The position numbers and the translations under genes are program-made. A model generated the notes under the pieces. That model made no database searches. It was not told where the DNA came from and saw only the letters and a list, made by a program, of their open reading frames with translations. From assembly GCF_900110075.1 (NCBI RefSeq), contig NZ_FOCJ01000003.1:62001-126000 (forward strand): 64,000 nucleotides of DNA, read 5' to 3'. Shown piece after piece: positions 43,307 through 51,936 of this stretch. This stretch comes from Paenibacillus sp. OV219. GTDB taxonomy: Bacteria; Bacillota; Bacilli; Paenibacillales; Paenibacillaceae. How positions within the stretch are numbered: the stretch's first letter is position 1; the number at the start of each line of letters is the position of its first letter.

Positions 43307-43786
43307 ATGACGATGGATAATGAGAACCATATGAATCAAATTCCGGTTGGCTTTGCGCTTGGTACAACCTACCGCAAAGTCGCGGCACAGTTCCAGCAAC
43401 GGCTTGCGCCATATGGCATTACCCCGGAGCAATGGTCGGCGCTGAATCAGATTGATCGGGCGCAAGGGCTCATCCAGAAAGAAATCGCGGAGCGGACGAG
43501 CAAGGACAAGCCTTCGACGACCCGTATTCTCGACCATCTGGAGAAGAAGGGCCTCATCTATAAGAAGCCGGGCGAGCAGGATCGCAGAGCATTCCTCGTC
43601 TACAGCACGGAAGCGGGCAAAGTGCTCATTCGTGAGACGACACCGATTGAAGAGACGGTGACAGCAGATGTGAAGAGCTGCTTATCGGATCAAGAATATG
43701 ACACGCTGCTTGAGCTGTTGATGCGCGTTCAGCACCATATAACCGCCAATTTTGGCGGCAGCACAGGCGGGCAAGGTCATGAATAA
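43307..43786 (+). CDS. MarR-family transcriptional regulator
   Basis: A 159-residue regulator. The HTH comprises YGITPEQWSALNQIDRAQG, the recognition helix SKDKPSTTRILDHLEKKGLI and the wing QDRRAFLVYSTEAG. It starts at ATG 43307 with AGAGG ten bases upstream. It is the first gene of an operon with the MFS at 43808 (21-bp gap), under a promoter whose -10 is covered by its likely operator. Confidence 0.9.
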   Translation: MTMDNENHMNQIPVGFALGTTYRKVAAQFQQRLAPYGITPEQWSALNQIDRAQGLIQKEIAERTSKDKPSTTRILDHLEKKGLIYKKPGEQDRRAFLVYSTEAGKVLIRETTPIEETVTADVKSCLSDQEYDTLLELLMRVQHHITANFGGSTGGQGHE

Positions 43787-43807
43787 AGACCATTGGAGAG
43801 GTGAATC

Positions 43808-45064
43808 ATGAAGCAAGAGCAACAGCAAGAGCAACAACAACCAGCAGTTCTATGGACAAGACCATTTATCGCGCTCTCGGCAAGCTTCTTTCTTCTCTTT
43901 CTCGGCTTGCAAATGCTGCTGTCTTCCTTTCCAGCTTATGTAAAAGGGGAGTTCGACGCAGGTAACGTGCAGGTCAGTCTCGTTACCTCCGTATTCGCGC
44001 TCGCTGCCATTGCCTCGCGGTTCGCGACAGCTGCTCTCATGCGGCGCGTATCCCGCATGGCGCTGCTCATTATCGGGTTGCTTATCGCAGCGGCAGCAAC
44101 AGGGCTATATACGACAGCCGGATCATTCGGCGCGCTGCTCGTGCTGCGGATTACCTACGGGATCGGCTTCGGCATGGCGAGCACGATATTGCCGACGCTC
44201 GTCTCCCGCATCATCCCGGTTCGCCGGATGGGCGAGGGGATCGGCTATTTCGGCTTATCGACGAGCCTTGCCATGTCCATCGGCCCGTCGATCGGGCTGA
44301 ACGTCATGAAGCATACAGGCTTCATGGAGCTCACGATGCTCGGACTTATTGCATCGGTGCTGATCTTCCCGGTGCTGTGGCTGTCTCGCTCGAAGCACAG
44401 CGACGCAGCACCAGCACCAGCCGCACCATCGGCTCAGCAGCAACAACAGGCAACGCGAAATACGGCTGCACCGGTCAAAACTGGCTTCAACCGCAAGCTG
44501 ATCTTCCCCGTGCTGCTGAACACGCTGTTGTCTATTACCTACAGCGGTCTGCTTAGTTTTCTCGCCTTGTTCGGCGATTATGTGCATATTGAACAGGTAG
44601 GCTTGTTCTTCCTGTTCAACGCCGTTACTATCATCCTGGTTCGGCCATTCTCCGGCCGCATCTTCGATCGCAAAGGCCATATGGCGGTGCTCGTTCCCGC
44701 CGGCCTATGCGTCACAGCAAGTATGCTGCTGCTCTCCGGCACCCATGCGATGCCGATGCTGATTCTATCGGCGCTGCTGTACGGCCTTGGCTTCGGCGCT
44801 ATTCAGCCGACGATTCAAGCATGGATGCTGCGCTCCTCCGCGCCGGAGCAATACGGCACGGTGAACAGCATGTTCTACAACTCGACGGACTTCGGCGTCG
44901 CGACAGGCGCGATTCTCCTCGGCGCAATATCCGCCGCGTCGAATTATTCGGTCATGTACCGCTACTCCGCAGGCTGTATGGCACTGTTCGTCGTATTGAT
45001 TGTGCTACAAGTGGCGCTGACTACGAACCGCCGCCGCGTGAAGCAAACGGCACTGGAGTCGTAA
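43808..45064 (+). CDS. MFS transporter, 12-helix (YhhS/DHA1-like)
   Basis: A 418-residue exporter. The N-terminus is Gln/Glu-rich. Helix 1 contains FFLLFLGLQMLLSSFPAYVK. A central Ala/Gln-rich cytosolic loop (near 200) separates two six-helix halves, and motif A of the second half reads SGRIFDRKGHMAVLVP. It shares an operon with the MarR gene and is expected to be induced when the repressor binds a toxic ligand. A terminator follows. Confidence 0.88.
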   Translation: MKQEQQQEQQQPAVLWTRPFIALSASFFLLFLGLQMLLSSFPAYVKGEFDAGNVQVSLVTSVFALAAIASRFATAALMRRVSRMALLIIGLLIAAAATGLYTTAGSFGALLVLRITYGIGFGMASTILPTLVSRIIPVRRMGEGIGYFGLSTSLAMSIGPSIGLNVMKHTGFMELTMLGLIASVLIFPVLWLSRSKHSDAAPAPAAPSAQQQQQATRNTAAPVKTGFNRKLIFPVLLNTLLSITYSGLLSFLALFGDYVHIEQVGLFFLFNAVTIILVRPFSGRIFDRKGHMAVLVPAGLCVTASMLLLSGTHAMPMLILSALLYGLGFGAIQPTIQAWMLRSSAPEQYGTVNSMFYNSTDFGVATGAILLGAISAASNYSVMYRYSAGCMALFVVLIVLQVALTTNRRRVKQTALES

Positions 45065-45098
45065 GCCAATCGTAAGCCAAGTTTCCCCGCTACTGCAT

Positions 45099-45137
45099 CC
45101 CTATTCGCGAATCCTGCGGATAGGGGTTATTTTTTTA
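45099..45137 (+). terminator. Intrinsic terminator
   Basis: CCCTATTCGC pairs with GCGGATAGGG (one wobble-type mismatch) around a 7-base loop, followed by GTTATTTTTTT. It ends the MarR/MFS operon, and its T-run abuts the next regulatory site. Confidence 0.85.
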
Positions 45138-45166
45138 CCGTACTTTTACCGTTTGTTTGGTATACT
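45134..45166 (+). promoter_or_regulatory. Response-regulator box and -10 before two-component genes
   Basis: TTTACCGT occurs twice, at 45134 and 45145, 11 bp apart, within a 20-bp block identical to that at 47248-47267. TATACT at 45161-45166 is a good -10 and no -35 is seen, as expected for an OmpR/PhoB-type activated promoter. Autoactivation is likely. Confidence 0.75.
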
Positions 45167-45206
45167 AACCTATTATTTCGAATGTAGCGGCGGGGGAGCG
45201 TTAGAC

Positions 45207-45890
45207 GTGAACATTTTGCTGGCGGAAGATGATAAGAAGCTAGGTAAGCTTGTGAAATATATGCTGGAGAAGAAGGGCGGCTATCACGTCGATTGGGTGG
45301 AGAACGGCGAGGATGCACTGGATTATGCCCTTGCGTCGGCTTATGATGTGCTCATCCTAGACTGGATGATGCCGCTAATGGATGGCGTCGATGTTTGCAA
45401 GCGGCTGCGGGGCGACCATTATGGACAAGCCATCGTCCTGTTGACCGCCAAGGACTCGCTGCAGGACAAAATCTTCGGTCTCGATGCAGGAGCCGACGAC
45501 TATTTGACGAAGCCTTTCGAGATGGATGAGCTGCTTGCTCGTCTTCGGGTGCTGGCACGGCGGAATTTCGCCCCGAGGCAGTCGGATATTGTGACGTTCG
45601 GAAGGCGGTTCAGGCTCAATCGTGCCTCGCACCAGCTATATAGAGACGGCGCAGAGATCCCGCTCAGCCCAAGGGAATACCAGCTGCTTGATTTCTTCCT
45701 GCAGAACACCGGCAATGTGCTGACGAGAGAGGCGATTCTCGATCGCATCTGGGGGCTCGGCAGTGATGTCTCCTACAAAAATGTCGATGTTACCGTGAAG
45801 ATGCTCCGGGACAAGCTCGATGAATCCGGTGCGGAACCGGTCATTCACAGCATCAGGGGGGTAGGCTACCGGTTTGAAATGGACGCTTAA
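45207..45890 (+). CDS. OmpR/PhoB-type response regulator
   Basis: A 227-residue regulator. The receiver domain (1-120) has the acidic pair LAEDDKK, phosphoacceptor Asp in LILDWMMPLMDG and Lys in YLTKPFEMDE. The winged-helix domain (about 130-225) has LSPREYQLLDFFLQNTGNVL and DVTVKMLRDKLDE. GGGGGAG lies eight bases before GTG 45207; the upstream open frame runs through the promoter. It overlaps the kinase gene by 17 bases. It likely binds the TTTACCGT repeats before itself and before the pspA pair. Confidence 0.92.
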   Translation: MNILLAEDDKKLGKLVKYMLEKKGGYHVDWVENGEDALDYALASAYDVLILDWMMPLMDGVDVCKRLRGDHYGQAIVLLTAKDSLQDKIFGLDAGADDYLTKPFEMDELLARLRVLARRNFAPRQSDIVTFGRRFRLNRASHQLYRDGAEIPLSPREYQLLDFFLQNTGNVLTREAILDRIWGLGSDVSYKNVDVTVKMLRDKLDESGAEPVIHSIRGVGYRFEMDA

Positions 45891-47184
45891 AAGAGGGAAG
45901 AAACGCGACTTATTCCAATACACACAGAGGAAGCTCACCCTCACCTATACGTGGCTCATCATTCTGTTTCTGGCGTTATTCTCGATCATTGTATCGGTCT
46001 TCTTCATCATTATGACGTACCAGGAGCAGAGCAATTCGCTCAGCACGACCATGTATGCGACCGAGGACGGCCGCGTTGTCATTCCAGATTTGGAGAATAG
46101 CCAGAGCGGTGATTTGTACTTCTTCTATGTGCTGGACAATCAAGGTAAAGTACTTGCGCAAAGTGATGCCATCCCGCAGCTGAGCGAGTTCACCCTGGAG
46201 AAGTTTAGTGACTGGCGGCCGAATGAAGACAAGTTTCGGTTACGCTGGCAGCCTGAGCTACATAAGAGGGACGGAGCACTTACGCTTATTTCGCCGGATC
46301 GGCTGCTCTTCATAGGTGCGCATCCGATTATGACGGCGAATGGGCCGGCTACGATCTATGCGGCAAAGGATGTCACTTACTACTGGGATATTCTCCGTAC
46401 ACTGCTCCTTGTGTTCATCTTTATTCTTATTATTTTCGTTCTTGTAGCCATAAAGCTTAGCTCCTCGATGTCCAAAAAAGCGATGATTCCTATTCAGCAA
46501 ACGTTCAGGCAGCAGCAGCAATTTCTGGCCGATGCTTCACATGAGCTGAGGACGCCGCTAAGCATTATGAACACCTCCCTCGATGTTATCGAGCTGGAGA
46601 ATGGGGACGCCATTACACCGTATTCGAAGGAAGTCGTCTCGGATATGAAAGAAGAGATCGGCCGGATGAGCCGCATGGTGCAGCATCTGCTGCTGCTTGC
46701 CCGGTCCGACGTAGGCTCGGTTGAATTCGAGATGGGCACTTTCGACATCGTGCCGAAGCTGCGCCAGTGGGTGCTTGCCTTCGAAGGTGTTGCTCAGAAG
46801 AAAGCGATTAAGCTGAGGACGATGCTACCGGACACGTTGACCGTGAAAGGCGATCCAGAGAAGCTGAAGCAACTGGTCTATATTTTGCTAGATAATGCGA
46901 TCAAGTACACGCCTGAAGAAGGCAAGGTCGACGTAGGGCTTGACCCTAATCCGAGGCAGTGGCGGATTATTGTCCGCGATAGCGGTATCGGCATTGCCGA
47001 AGCGGATCAGCCGCGTATCTTCGACCGGTTCTACCGGGTTGAGAAGCATCGCTCTCGCGAGGAAGGAAGCGCGGGACTTGGACTCGCGATTGCGAAGCAA
47101 ATCGCTATCGCCCACCGGGCCTCCGTTGTTCTCGAGAGTGCGCCTGGCAAAGGAAGCACATTCTCGATCGAGTTTCCCGTATAG
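45874..47184 (+). CDS. Sensor histidine kinase, partner of the OmpR-type regulator
   Basis: A 436-residue kinase. Two helices lie at about 20-45 and 170-192, with an extracellular sensor between them. HisKA follows with FLADASHELRTPLSIMNTSL (phospho-His near 220). The ATPase domain has LLDNAIKYTPEEG, IVRDSGIGIAE, FDRFYRVEKHR and GLGLAIAKQIA, complete N, G1, F and G2 boxes. The TTG start overlaps the regulator gene. The downstream target genes suggest that it senses envelope damage. Confidence 0.92.
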   Translation: MKWTLKRGKKRDLFQYTQRKLTLTYTWLIILFLALFSIIVSVFFIIMTYQEQSNSLSTTMYATEDGRVVIPDLENSQSGDLYFFYVLDNQGKVLAQSDAIPQLSEFTLEKFSDWRPNEDKFRLRWQPELHKRDGALTLISPDRLLFIGAHPIMTANGPATIYAAKDVTYYWDILRTLLLVFIFILIIFVLVAIKLSSSMSKKAMIPIQQTFRQQQQFLADASHELRTPLSIMNTSLDVIELENGDAITPYSKEVVSDMKEEIGRMSRMVQHLLLLARSDVGSVEFEMGTFDIVPKLRQWVLAFEGVAQKKAIKLRTMLPDTLTVKGDPEKLKQLVYILLDNAIKYTPEEGKVDVGLDPNPRQWRIIVRDSGIGIAEADQPRIFDRFYRVEKHRSREEGSAGLGLAIAKQIAIAHRASVVLESAPGKGSTFSIEFPV

Positions 47185-47247
47185 CATTGCTGGCGAGATG
47201 CCCTTTCTCTTTGGAAGATGAAGAGGAAGGGATTTTTTTTATAACCC

Positions 47248-47279
47248 TTTACCGTACTTTTACCGTTGCTCGATATAGT
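47248..47279 (+). promoter_or_regulatory. Response-regulator box and -10 before membrane protein/pspA genes
   Basis: A 20-bp block with TTTACCGT at 47248 and 47259, identical to that at 45134-45153. TATAGT at 47274-47279 is the -10, at nearly the same distance (6 against 7 bases). It shows a two-promoter regulon for the neighbouring two-component system. Confidence 0.78.
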
Positions 47280-47325
47280 AGGTACTGTTGAGACAAGATC
47301 ACTGTTGTGAAAGGATGATTAAAGC

Positions 47326-47811
47326 GTGAGACGCATTAGACCTTGGGTGAAAAAAGCGCTGCTAGTATCCATCATTATCGTAGCTGTCGGAGCCGGTTTA
47401 AGTTTGGCGGATGGTGAGCACGGGCGTGATATAACGAAAGTTGTGAGGGTTAGTCAGGAGTTTCATGGCAAACCTGCGGGTGACATGAAGGTTGAGATCA
47501 GAGGCGGCGAGGGCGTGTCTGTGCCGGCACTACGCGGTGATGATGCATCTGTGCCAGTACCGCCGTCAGCGCCATTCCTCAAAGAGGGCGGCAACATGCG
47601 CTTTGGTCGGGATCACGAGCATGAGCATGGCTTTGGCGTAGCGGTAGGCGGAGCGATTCTGATTGCCGGATTACTAATCTTCTGGCTGAGCAAGCGAAGC
47701 AAACGGTCGAGAAGAGCGGATAGTGTGAATGTGCTTGCAGGCATTCCAAGCGCATCGGACTTCCTGGACCAATGGGAAATGCAGCAAAATCAATCAAAGG
47801 AGTCGAAGTAA
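47326..47811 (+). CDS. Small membrane protein of the pspA unit
   Basis: A 161-residue protein not recognised as a known family. It has an N-terminal basic-hydrophobic segment (WVKKALLVSIIIVAVGAGLS) that could be a signal or anchor. An extracellular stretch follows with a His/Glu run (DHEHEHG), then a second helix (VAVGGAILIAGLLIFWL), a basic KRSKRSRR cluster and a C-terminal piece, SASDFLDQWE, like a short SHOCT tail. It starts at GTG. The two-component box stands upstream and pspA starts one base after its stop, so a role in membrane-stress response is inferred. Confidence 0.7.
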   Translation: MRRIRPWVKKALLVSIIIVAVGAGLSLADGEHGRDITKVVRVSQEFHGKPAGDMKVEIRGGEGVSVPALRGDDASVPVPPSAPFLKEGGNMRFGRDHEHEHGFGVAVGGAILIAGLLIFWLSKRSKRSRRADSVNVLAGIPSASDFLDQWEMQQNQSKESK

Positions 47812-47812
47812 T

Positions 47813-48508
47813 ATGGGTATCTTCAAACGTGTCAAAGATGTATTTCTAGCCGAAACGAACGGGCTGATCGATAAGTGCGAGAAGCCGCTCAATATGGTGA
47901 ATCAATATATGCGGGAATTTAGTGTTGAGCTGGAGAAGGGGCAGCGGGCGCTGGCGCATCAGCTGTTTATTGAGAAGCGACAAGCAGTGCTGATTGGGAA
48001 TGCCGAGACGGCAGTAGAGAAGCGGGACCGCCAAGCGAGGCTTGCGGTGGATCAGGGCGAGGACCAGATTGCGAAGCTGGCGCTGCAGGAGAAGCTGCTG
48101 CAGGAGAAGAAGCTTGCAGTCTACCGCGAGCAATACGTAACGATTCAGGAACAAACGAAGGTGCTGGAGGAGCGCATCGCCCAGCTGCTGGTGCAATCGG
48201 AGGAGTACAATCATCGCCGGCTGCTGCTCGAATCCCGGGTTAATGTGGCAAGCTCCCTGAAGGAGCTGAACCAGAGTGTCGTTTCGTTTCAGACGGACGG
48301 CATCGTCAAAGGATTCGCTCGTGCAGAGGAGAAGGTGCTGATGATTGAGGCGGAGCTGGAGGCAATGAATCATTTCAACTCGCCAGCTAAACGTTCCGCG
48401 CCGCAGTATCTCGATCCGACGCTGACAGCGGAGATCGAAGCATCACTGGCAGAAATGAAACAGCCAGCAGCGGCATTGGAGCAGGAGCAACAGCAGGCAG
48501 CAGAATAA
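47813..48508 (+). CDS. PspA/IM30-family membrane-stress protein
   Basis: A 231-residue coiled-coil protein. The N-terminus MGIFKRVKDVFLAETNGLID is typical of PspA, followed by KPLNMVNQYMREF. Residues 30-190 are almost all helical and rich in Glu, Lys, Gln and Leu. PspA/Vipp1-type proteins are ESCRT-III-like and coat damaged membrane. AAAGGAG precedes ATG 47813. It is transcribed with the membrane protein gene from a promoter carrying the two-component box, in the way LiaH is in Bacillus, but here under an OmpR-type system. Confidence 0.88.
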   Translation: MGIFKRVKDVFLAETNGLIDKCEKPLNMVNQYMREFSVELEKGQRALAHQLFIEKRQAVLIGNAETAVEKRDRQARLAVDQGEDQIAKLALQEKLLQEKKLAVYREQYVTIQEQTKVLEERIAQLLVQSEEYNHRRLLLESRVNVASSLKELNQSVVSFQTDGIVKGFARAEEKVLMIEAELEAMNHFNSPAKRSAPQYLDPTLTAEIEASLAEMKQPAAALEQEQQQAAE

Positions 48509-48578
48509 TTGCGTAGCATGGTGACCACGCAGACGGCATAAGCTTCATGCAAGCGTCTAATATGCGATAACAATAAGA

Positions 48579-48606
48579 AAAACCGGCAGATTCTGCCGGT
48601 TTTGTT
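48579..48606. terminator. Intrinsic terminator
   Basis: A near-perfect palindrome AAAACCGGCAGA/TCTGCCGGTTTT, 25 bp in all, with A and T ends on both sides. It closes the pspA unit. Confidence 0.85.
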
Positions 48607-48791
48607 ATGTTTATAAATGATTTACAAATCAAGCTGTCGTATGGTATGCTAGGAAAACCTGTCATGTGTATTATTTTAAGAAGACAGAGTAAGAACATCT
48701 TATCTATAATCTAATATTACCATGATAGTTCGCCCGCTGTCAACTGGTATTGCGGCGGGTTGCCAAAACTTATGAAGGAGCGTGTCCGAGA

Positions 48792-51221
48792 ATGATAAGC
48801 GAGAACGATTGGAAGCAGGAGCAGGCGCGGTTGAAGCAGGTAACAGAGACGCTGCAGACGAAGATCGCGGAGCTTGCGCCAGAGGTGTCGGGGCTGCGCA
48901 ATCAGGTGACGGACTTTGCCAAAAAGTTCTGGGAAGATGTAACGGTCAACACGAGCACCTTTGACGATTTCGAAGAAACGTTATACAGCATCAGGCAGCA
49001 GGAGGCGCTGCTTTCTGAACGGGAACGGAGCCACAAGCAGCGGCTTCAGCGGTGGAACAATATGAAGCGCATGCTGCCGGCGCCTTACTTTGGGCGCATA
49101 GATTATGAAGAGAAGGGTGCTAGCGGAAGCGAGCAAATCTATATCGGCGTATCCTCGCTTGTCGAAGAGGATGGGCTGAGCTTCCTCGTATACGACTGGC
49201 GTACGCCGATTGCAAGCATGTATTACGATCATTCCCCAGGATCAGCCGCTTATGCGACGCCCGGCGGGCAGATCGACGGAACGATGCTGCTGAAACGGCA
49301 GTATCAGATAAAAAGCGGCGAGCTGCGCAGCGTGTTCGACACGAGCGTCACCATCGGCGATGAGCTGCTGCAGCAGGCGCTCGGCAAAGGCGCGGACGCG
49401 CAGATGAAGAGTATCGTCGCAACGATTCAGAAGGAACAGAACGCGATTATTCGCGACGATAAGAGCTGGATGCTTATCGTGCAAGGCGCGGCCGGCAGCG
49501 GCAAGACGTCAGCGGCTTTGCAGCGGGCAGCTTACTTGCTCTATAAGCATCGCGACCGGCTGCGGGCGGACCAGATCGTCCTGTTCTCGCCGAACCCGAT
49601 GTTTAACAGCTATGTCTCAACGGTGCTCCCTGAGCTGGGTGAGGAGAATATGCAGCAGACGACCTTCCAAGAGTATCTGGCGTACTGGCTCGGATCACAG
49701 ATGCAGCTGGAAGACCCATTTGATCAGATTGAATATGTACTGTCCGCAGCTGTTGACGACGATTCGGCTAATGAAGCGAGACTGCAGGGCATTCGGTACA
49801 AGGCGTCGGAGATTTTCCTTCATGCTTTGCAGCAGTATGCGGAAAGGCTCTGCAAGAAGGGCATGCTATTTAGCGGGATCTGGTTCAGAGACCGCGAAGT
49901 GATCACGGCACCTCAGATGGCTGAGCAGTTCTATAGCTATGACAGCACGATTCGGCTTGCGAATCGCGCCTTGCTGTTACGGGAATGGCTGCTGCTGCAG
50001 CTGACTTCAATTGAGCGTAAGGAGCGGAAGGCCGAGTGGGTGCAGGATGAGCTCGATTACCTCGACAACGAGCAATATGAAGAGGTCCATAAAGCGGTGC
50101 TGAAAAAATACGAGCGCGATGAAGCGGTGTTTGATTTTACGCAGTCGTATATCGATCAGTATGGCGATTTCCAGGGTACCGAGCAGGGTGAAGGAGATGT
50201 GTTTGATTTTGCCGATCAGGAAGAGGAGCTTCTCCGCCGAATGATTGTGAAGGAGAGCTTTGAACCGCTGCGTCGTGACGTGAGACGGTTCAAGTTCATT
50301 GATTTTGTTCAATTATACGGGCAGTTGTTTGGTGAGGAAGCTCAGTATCTAGAGATGACCGGCGAGTCCGAGGTGCCGGAGAAGTGGGCGGAAATCTGTG
50401 CGCAGACGAGAGCGAAGCTAAGCGGCTCCGAGCTGCTCTATGAAGATGCGACGCCATACCTGTATCTCAAGGAGCTGGTGGAAGGCGTGCGGATGAATAC
50501 AGACGTGCGGCATGTCTTCGTCGATGAAGGACAGGATTACTCGCCGTTCCAATATGCTTTCTTGAAGCGGCTGTTTCCGCGCGCGCGCATGACGGTGCTT
50601 GGCGACTTCGGCCAGGCAATCTTCGTGCAATCGACGATTCTGCACGAGGCGGATTCGCCGCTTGCCCGTATCTATGGCCCTGACGAAACGAGGCTAATAC
50701 GTCTCGTTCGCAGCTACCGCTCCACGAAGGAGATCGTGGAGTTTACCAAGGCGATGCTGCCGGATGGCGCGGACATTGTACCGTTCGAGCGGCTTGGTGG
50801 TAAGCCGCAGCTCGTACGGCTCGGCAGCAGCGAGGAGCGGGCGGGGCATATCGCCAGCGACGTAGAGGCGCTTCGAGCCGAAGGCTTCGACTCTATTGCC
50901 GTCATTACGAAGACGGCAGCTGAGGCTCGTGTTGCGTATGACGAGCTCACGGAGAATGGCGGAGAAGCGCTGCGTCTCATCACGAAGGAGACGCTCACCT
51001 TCGAGAAGGGCGTGGCAGTCATTCCGGCGTATCTCGCGAAGGGCGTCGAGTTCGATGCGGTACTGGTCTACGACGCTTCAGCCCAGACCTACAGCAGGGA
51101 GAGCGAGCGCAAGCTCTTCTATACGGTCTGTACCCGAGCGATGCACCGATTGCGGTTATATACGGTAGGAAATGTAGCGCCATATATACAGCAGCTCGAT
51201 ACGTCACTTTATGAGGGATAA
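48792..51221 (+). CDS. helD: HelD-type RNA polymerase recycling helicase (UvrD-like)
   Basis: An 809-residue SF1 motor. The N-terminal about 70 residues form a coiled coil (QEQARLKQVTETLQTKIAEL), the arm that enters the RNA polymerase secondary channel. Walker A GAAGSGKT is at 232-239. Walker B VFVDEGQD has D578/E579. The later helicase motifs FGQAIF, RLVRSYRST, KGVEFDAVLVYDA and YTVCTRAMHRL are in order. HelD frees stalled or rifampicin-bound polymerase. The size and arm fit HelD rather than UvrD or PcrA. ATG 48792 has AAGGAG upstream; the longer frame from 48750 does not. Confidence 0.88.
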   Translation: MISENDWKQEQARLKQVTETLQTKIAELAPEVSGLRNQVTDFAKKFWEDVTVNTSTFDDFEETLYSIRQQEALLSERERSHKQRLQRWNNMKRMLPAPYFGRIDYEEKGASGSEQIYIGVSSLVEEDGLSFLVYDWRTPIASMYYDHSPGSAAYATPGGQIDGTMLLKRQYQIKSGELRSVFDTSVTIGDELLQQALGKGADAQMKSIVATIQKEQNAIIRDDKSWMLIVQGAAGSGKTSAALQRAAYLLYKHRDRLRADQIVLFSPNPMFNSYVSTVLPELGEENMQQTTFQEYLAYWLGSQMQLEDPFDQIEYVLSAAVDDDSANEARLQGIRYKASEIFLHALQQYAERLCKKGMLFSGIWFRDREVITAPQMAEQFYSYDSTIRLANRALLLREWLLLQLTSIERKERKAEWVQDELDYLDNEQYEEVHKAVLKKYERDEAVFDFTQSYIDQYGDFQGTEQGEGDVFDFADQEEELLRRMIVKESFEPLRRDVRRFKFIDFVQLYGQLFGEEAQYLEMTGESEVPEKWAEICAQTRAKLSGSELLYEDATPYLYLKELVEGVRMNTDVRHVFVDEGQDYSPFQYAFLKRLFPRARMTVLGDFGQAIFVQSTILHEADSPLARIYGPDETRLIRLVRSYRSTKEIVEFTKAMLPDGADIVPFERLGGKPQLVRLGSSEERAGHIASDVEALRAEGFDSIAVITKTAAEARVAYDELTENGGEALRLITKETLTFEKGVAVIPAYLAKGVEFDAVLVYDASAQTYSRESERKLFYTVCTRAMHRLRLYTVGNVAPYIQQLDTSLYEG

Positions 51222-51252
51222 GAGCAGCGGCTTATTATTTAAAAAGGTTACT

Positions 51253-51284
51253 ACTCAGGTCTCCTTGAATTTAGGGACCTGAGT
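51253..51284 (+). terminator. Hairpin after helD, possible weak terminator
   Basis: ACTCAGGTC pairs with GACCTGAGT around a 14-base gap that can pair further. No T-run follows, so it may stabilise the mRNA end rather than terminate. Confidence 0.45.
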
Positions 51285-51336
51285 AAGGCTGTTGAAAAAG
51301 CACCGGTATTGACACGCTCTACCTAGCCGCCCACTA

Positions 51337-51650
51337 GAGCTGAGAGATCAAATACGCTCTCTCAGCATGAAAATCGGCCGATTGAAGCTCTGAGAGTGCG
51401 GATTCAGCACTCTCAGATAAGGAACCGGCTGAAACCGGCAGCTTGGTGGAGCTGAGAGATCAAATAGGCTCTCTCAGCATGAAAATCGGCCGATTAAAGC
51501 TCTGAGAGTGCGGATTCAGCACTCTCAGATAAGGAACCGGCTGAAACCGGTAGCTTGGTGGAGCTGAGAGATCAAATACGTTCTCTCAGCATGAAAATCG
51601 GCCGATTGAAGCTCTGAGAGTGCGGATTCAGCACTCTCAGATAAGGAACC
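51337..51650. repeat. Three tandem 112-bp hairpin-rich repeats
   Basis: Copies start at 51337, 51449 and 51561, the last cut short near 51650. The first two differ at only a few bases. Each has a GCTGAGAG/CTCTCAGC stem, the palindrome ATCGGCCGAT and a perfect 10-bp stem CTGAGAGTGC/GCACTCTCAG. Similar sequence (GACACGCTCT) flanks both ends, at about 51311 and 51672. There is no plausible reading frame. The stretch from 51660 to 51890 holds a further hairpin near 51758-51792 and nothing else recognised. Confidence 0.9.
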
Positions 51651-51895
51651 AGCCGAAAATGGGGTTGAATCGACACGCTCTTATAGATCGCTCTGCCCAC
51701 CTCCCCGTACGAATCGTATGGCGCTTAATGGACTTATATTTCTCCGGAATGAAACGCGTCGCGCCGTCAAAGGACGGCGAGGGCCGTTTCACCTTGTAAC
51801 ATTCACATTAACATTGACAGCATGAGCTGCCTTTGGATATGATGAGGATGAACGGGCCTTATAGTGTCCGATTCATTTTAGATAATTATTAAACT

Positions 51896-51909
51896 TTATT
51901 AAATAATAA
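51896..51909. promoter_or_regulatory. Possible ROK-regulator operator
   Basis: TTATT-AAAT-AATAA is an AT-rich inverted repeat within a longer AATTATTAAAC/TTTATTAAATAATAAA stretch, 28 bp before the ROK gene. XylR/NagC-type sites are AT-rich repeats of this kind. It may equally be part of the promoter. Confidence 0.4.
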
Positions 51910-51936
51910 ACTTAAATAAAGAAAGGAGGGGCCTAA

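Noticed and set aside
51337-51650. CRISPR array
   Set aside because: The 112-bp units are repeated in full, with no short constant repeat alternating with unique spacers, and no cas genes are present.
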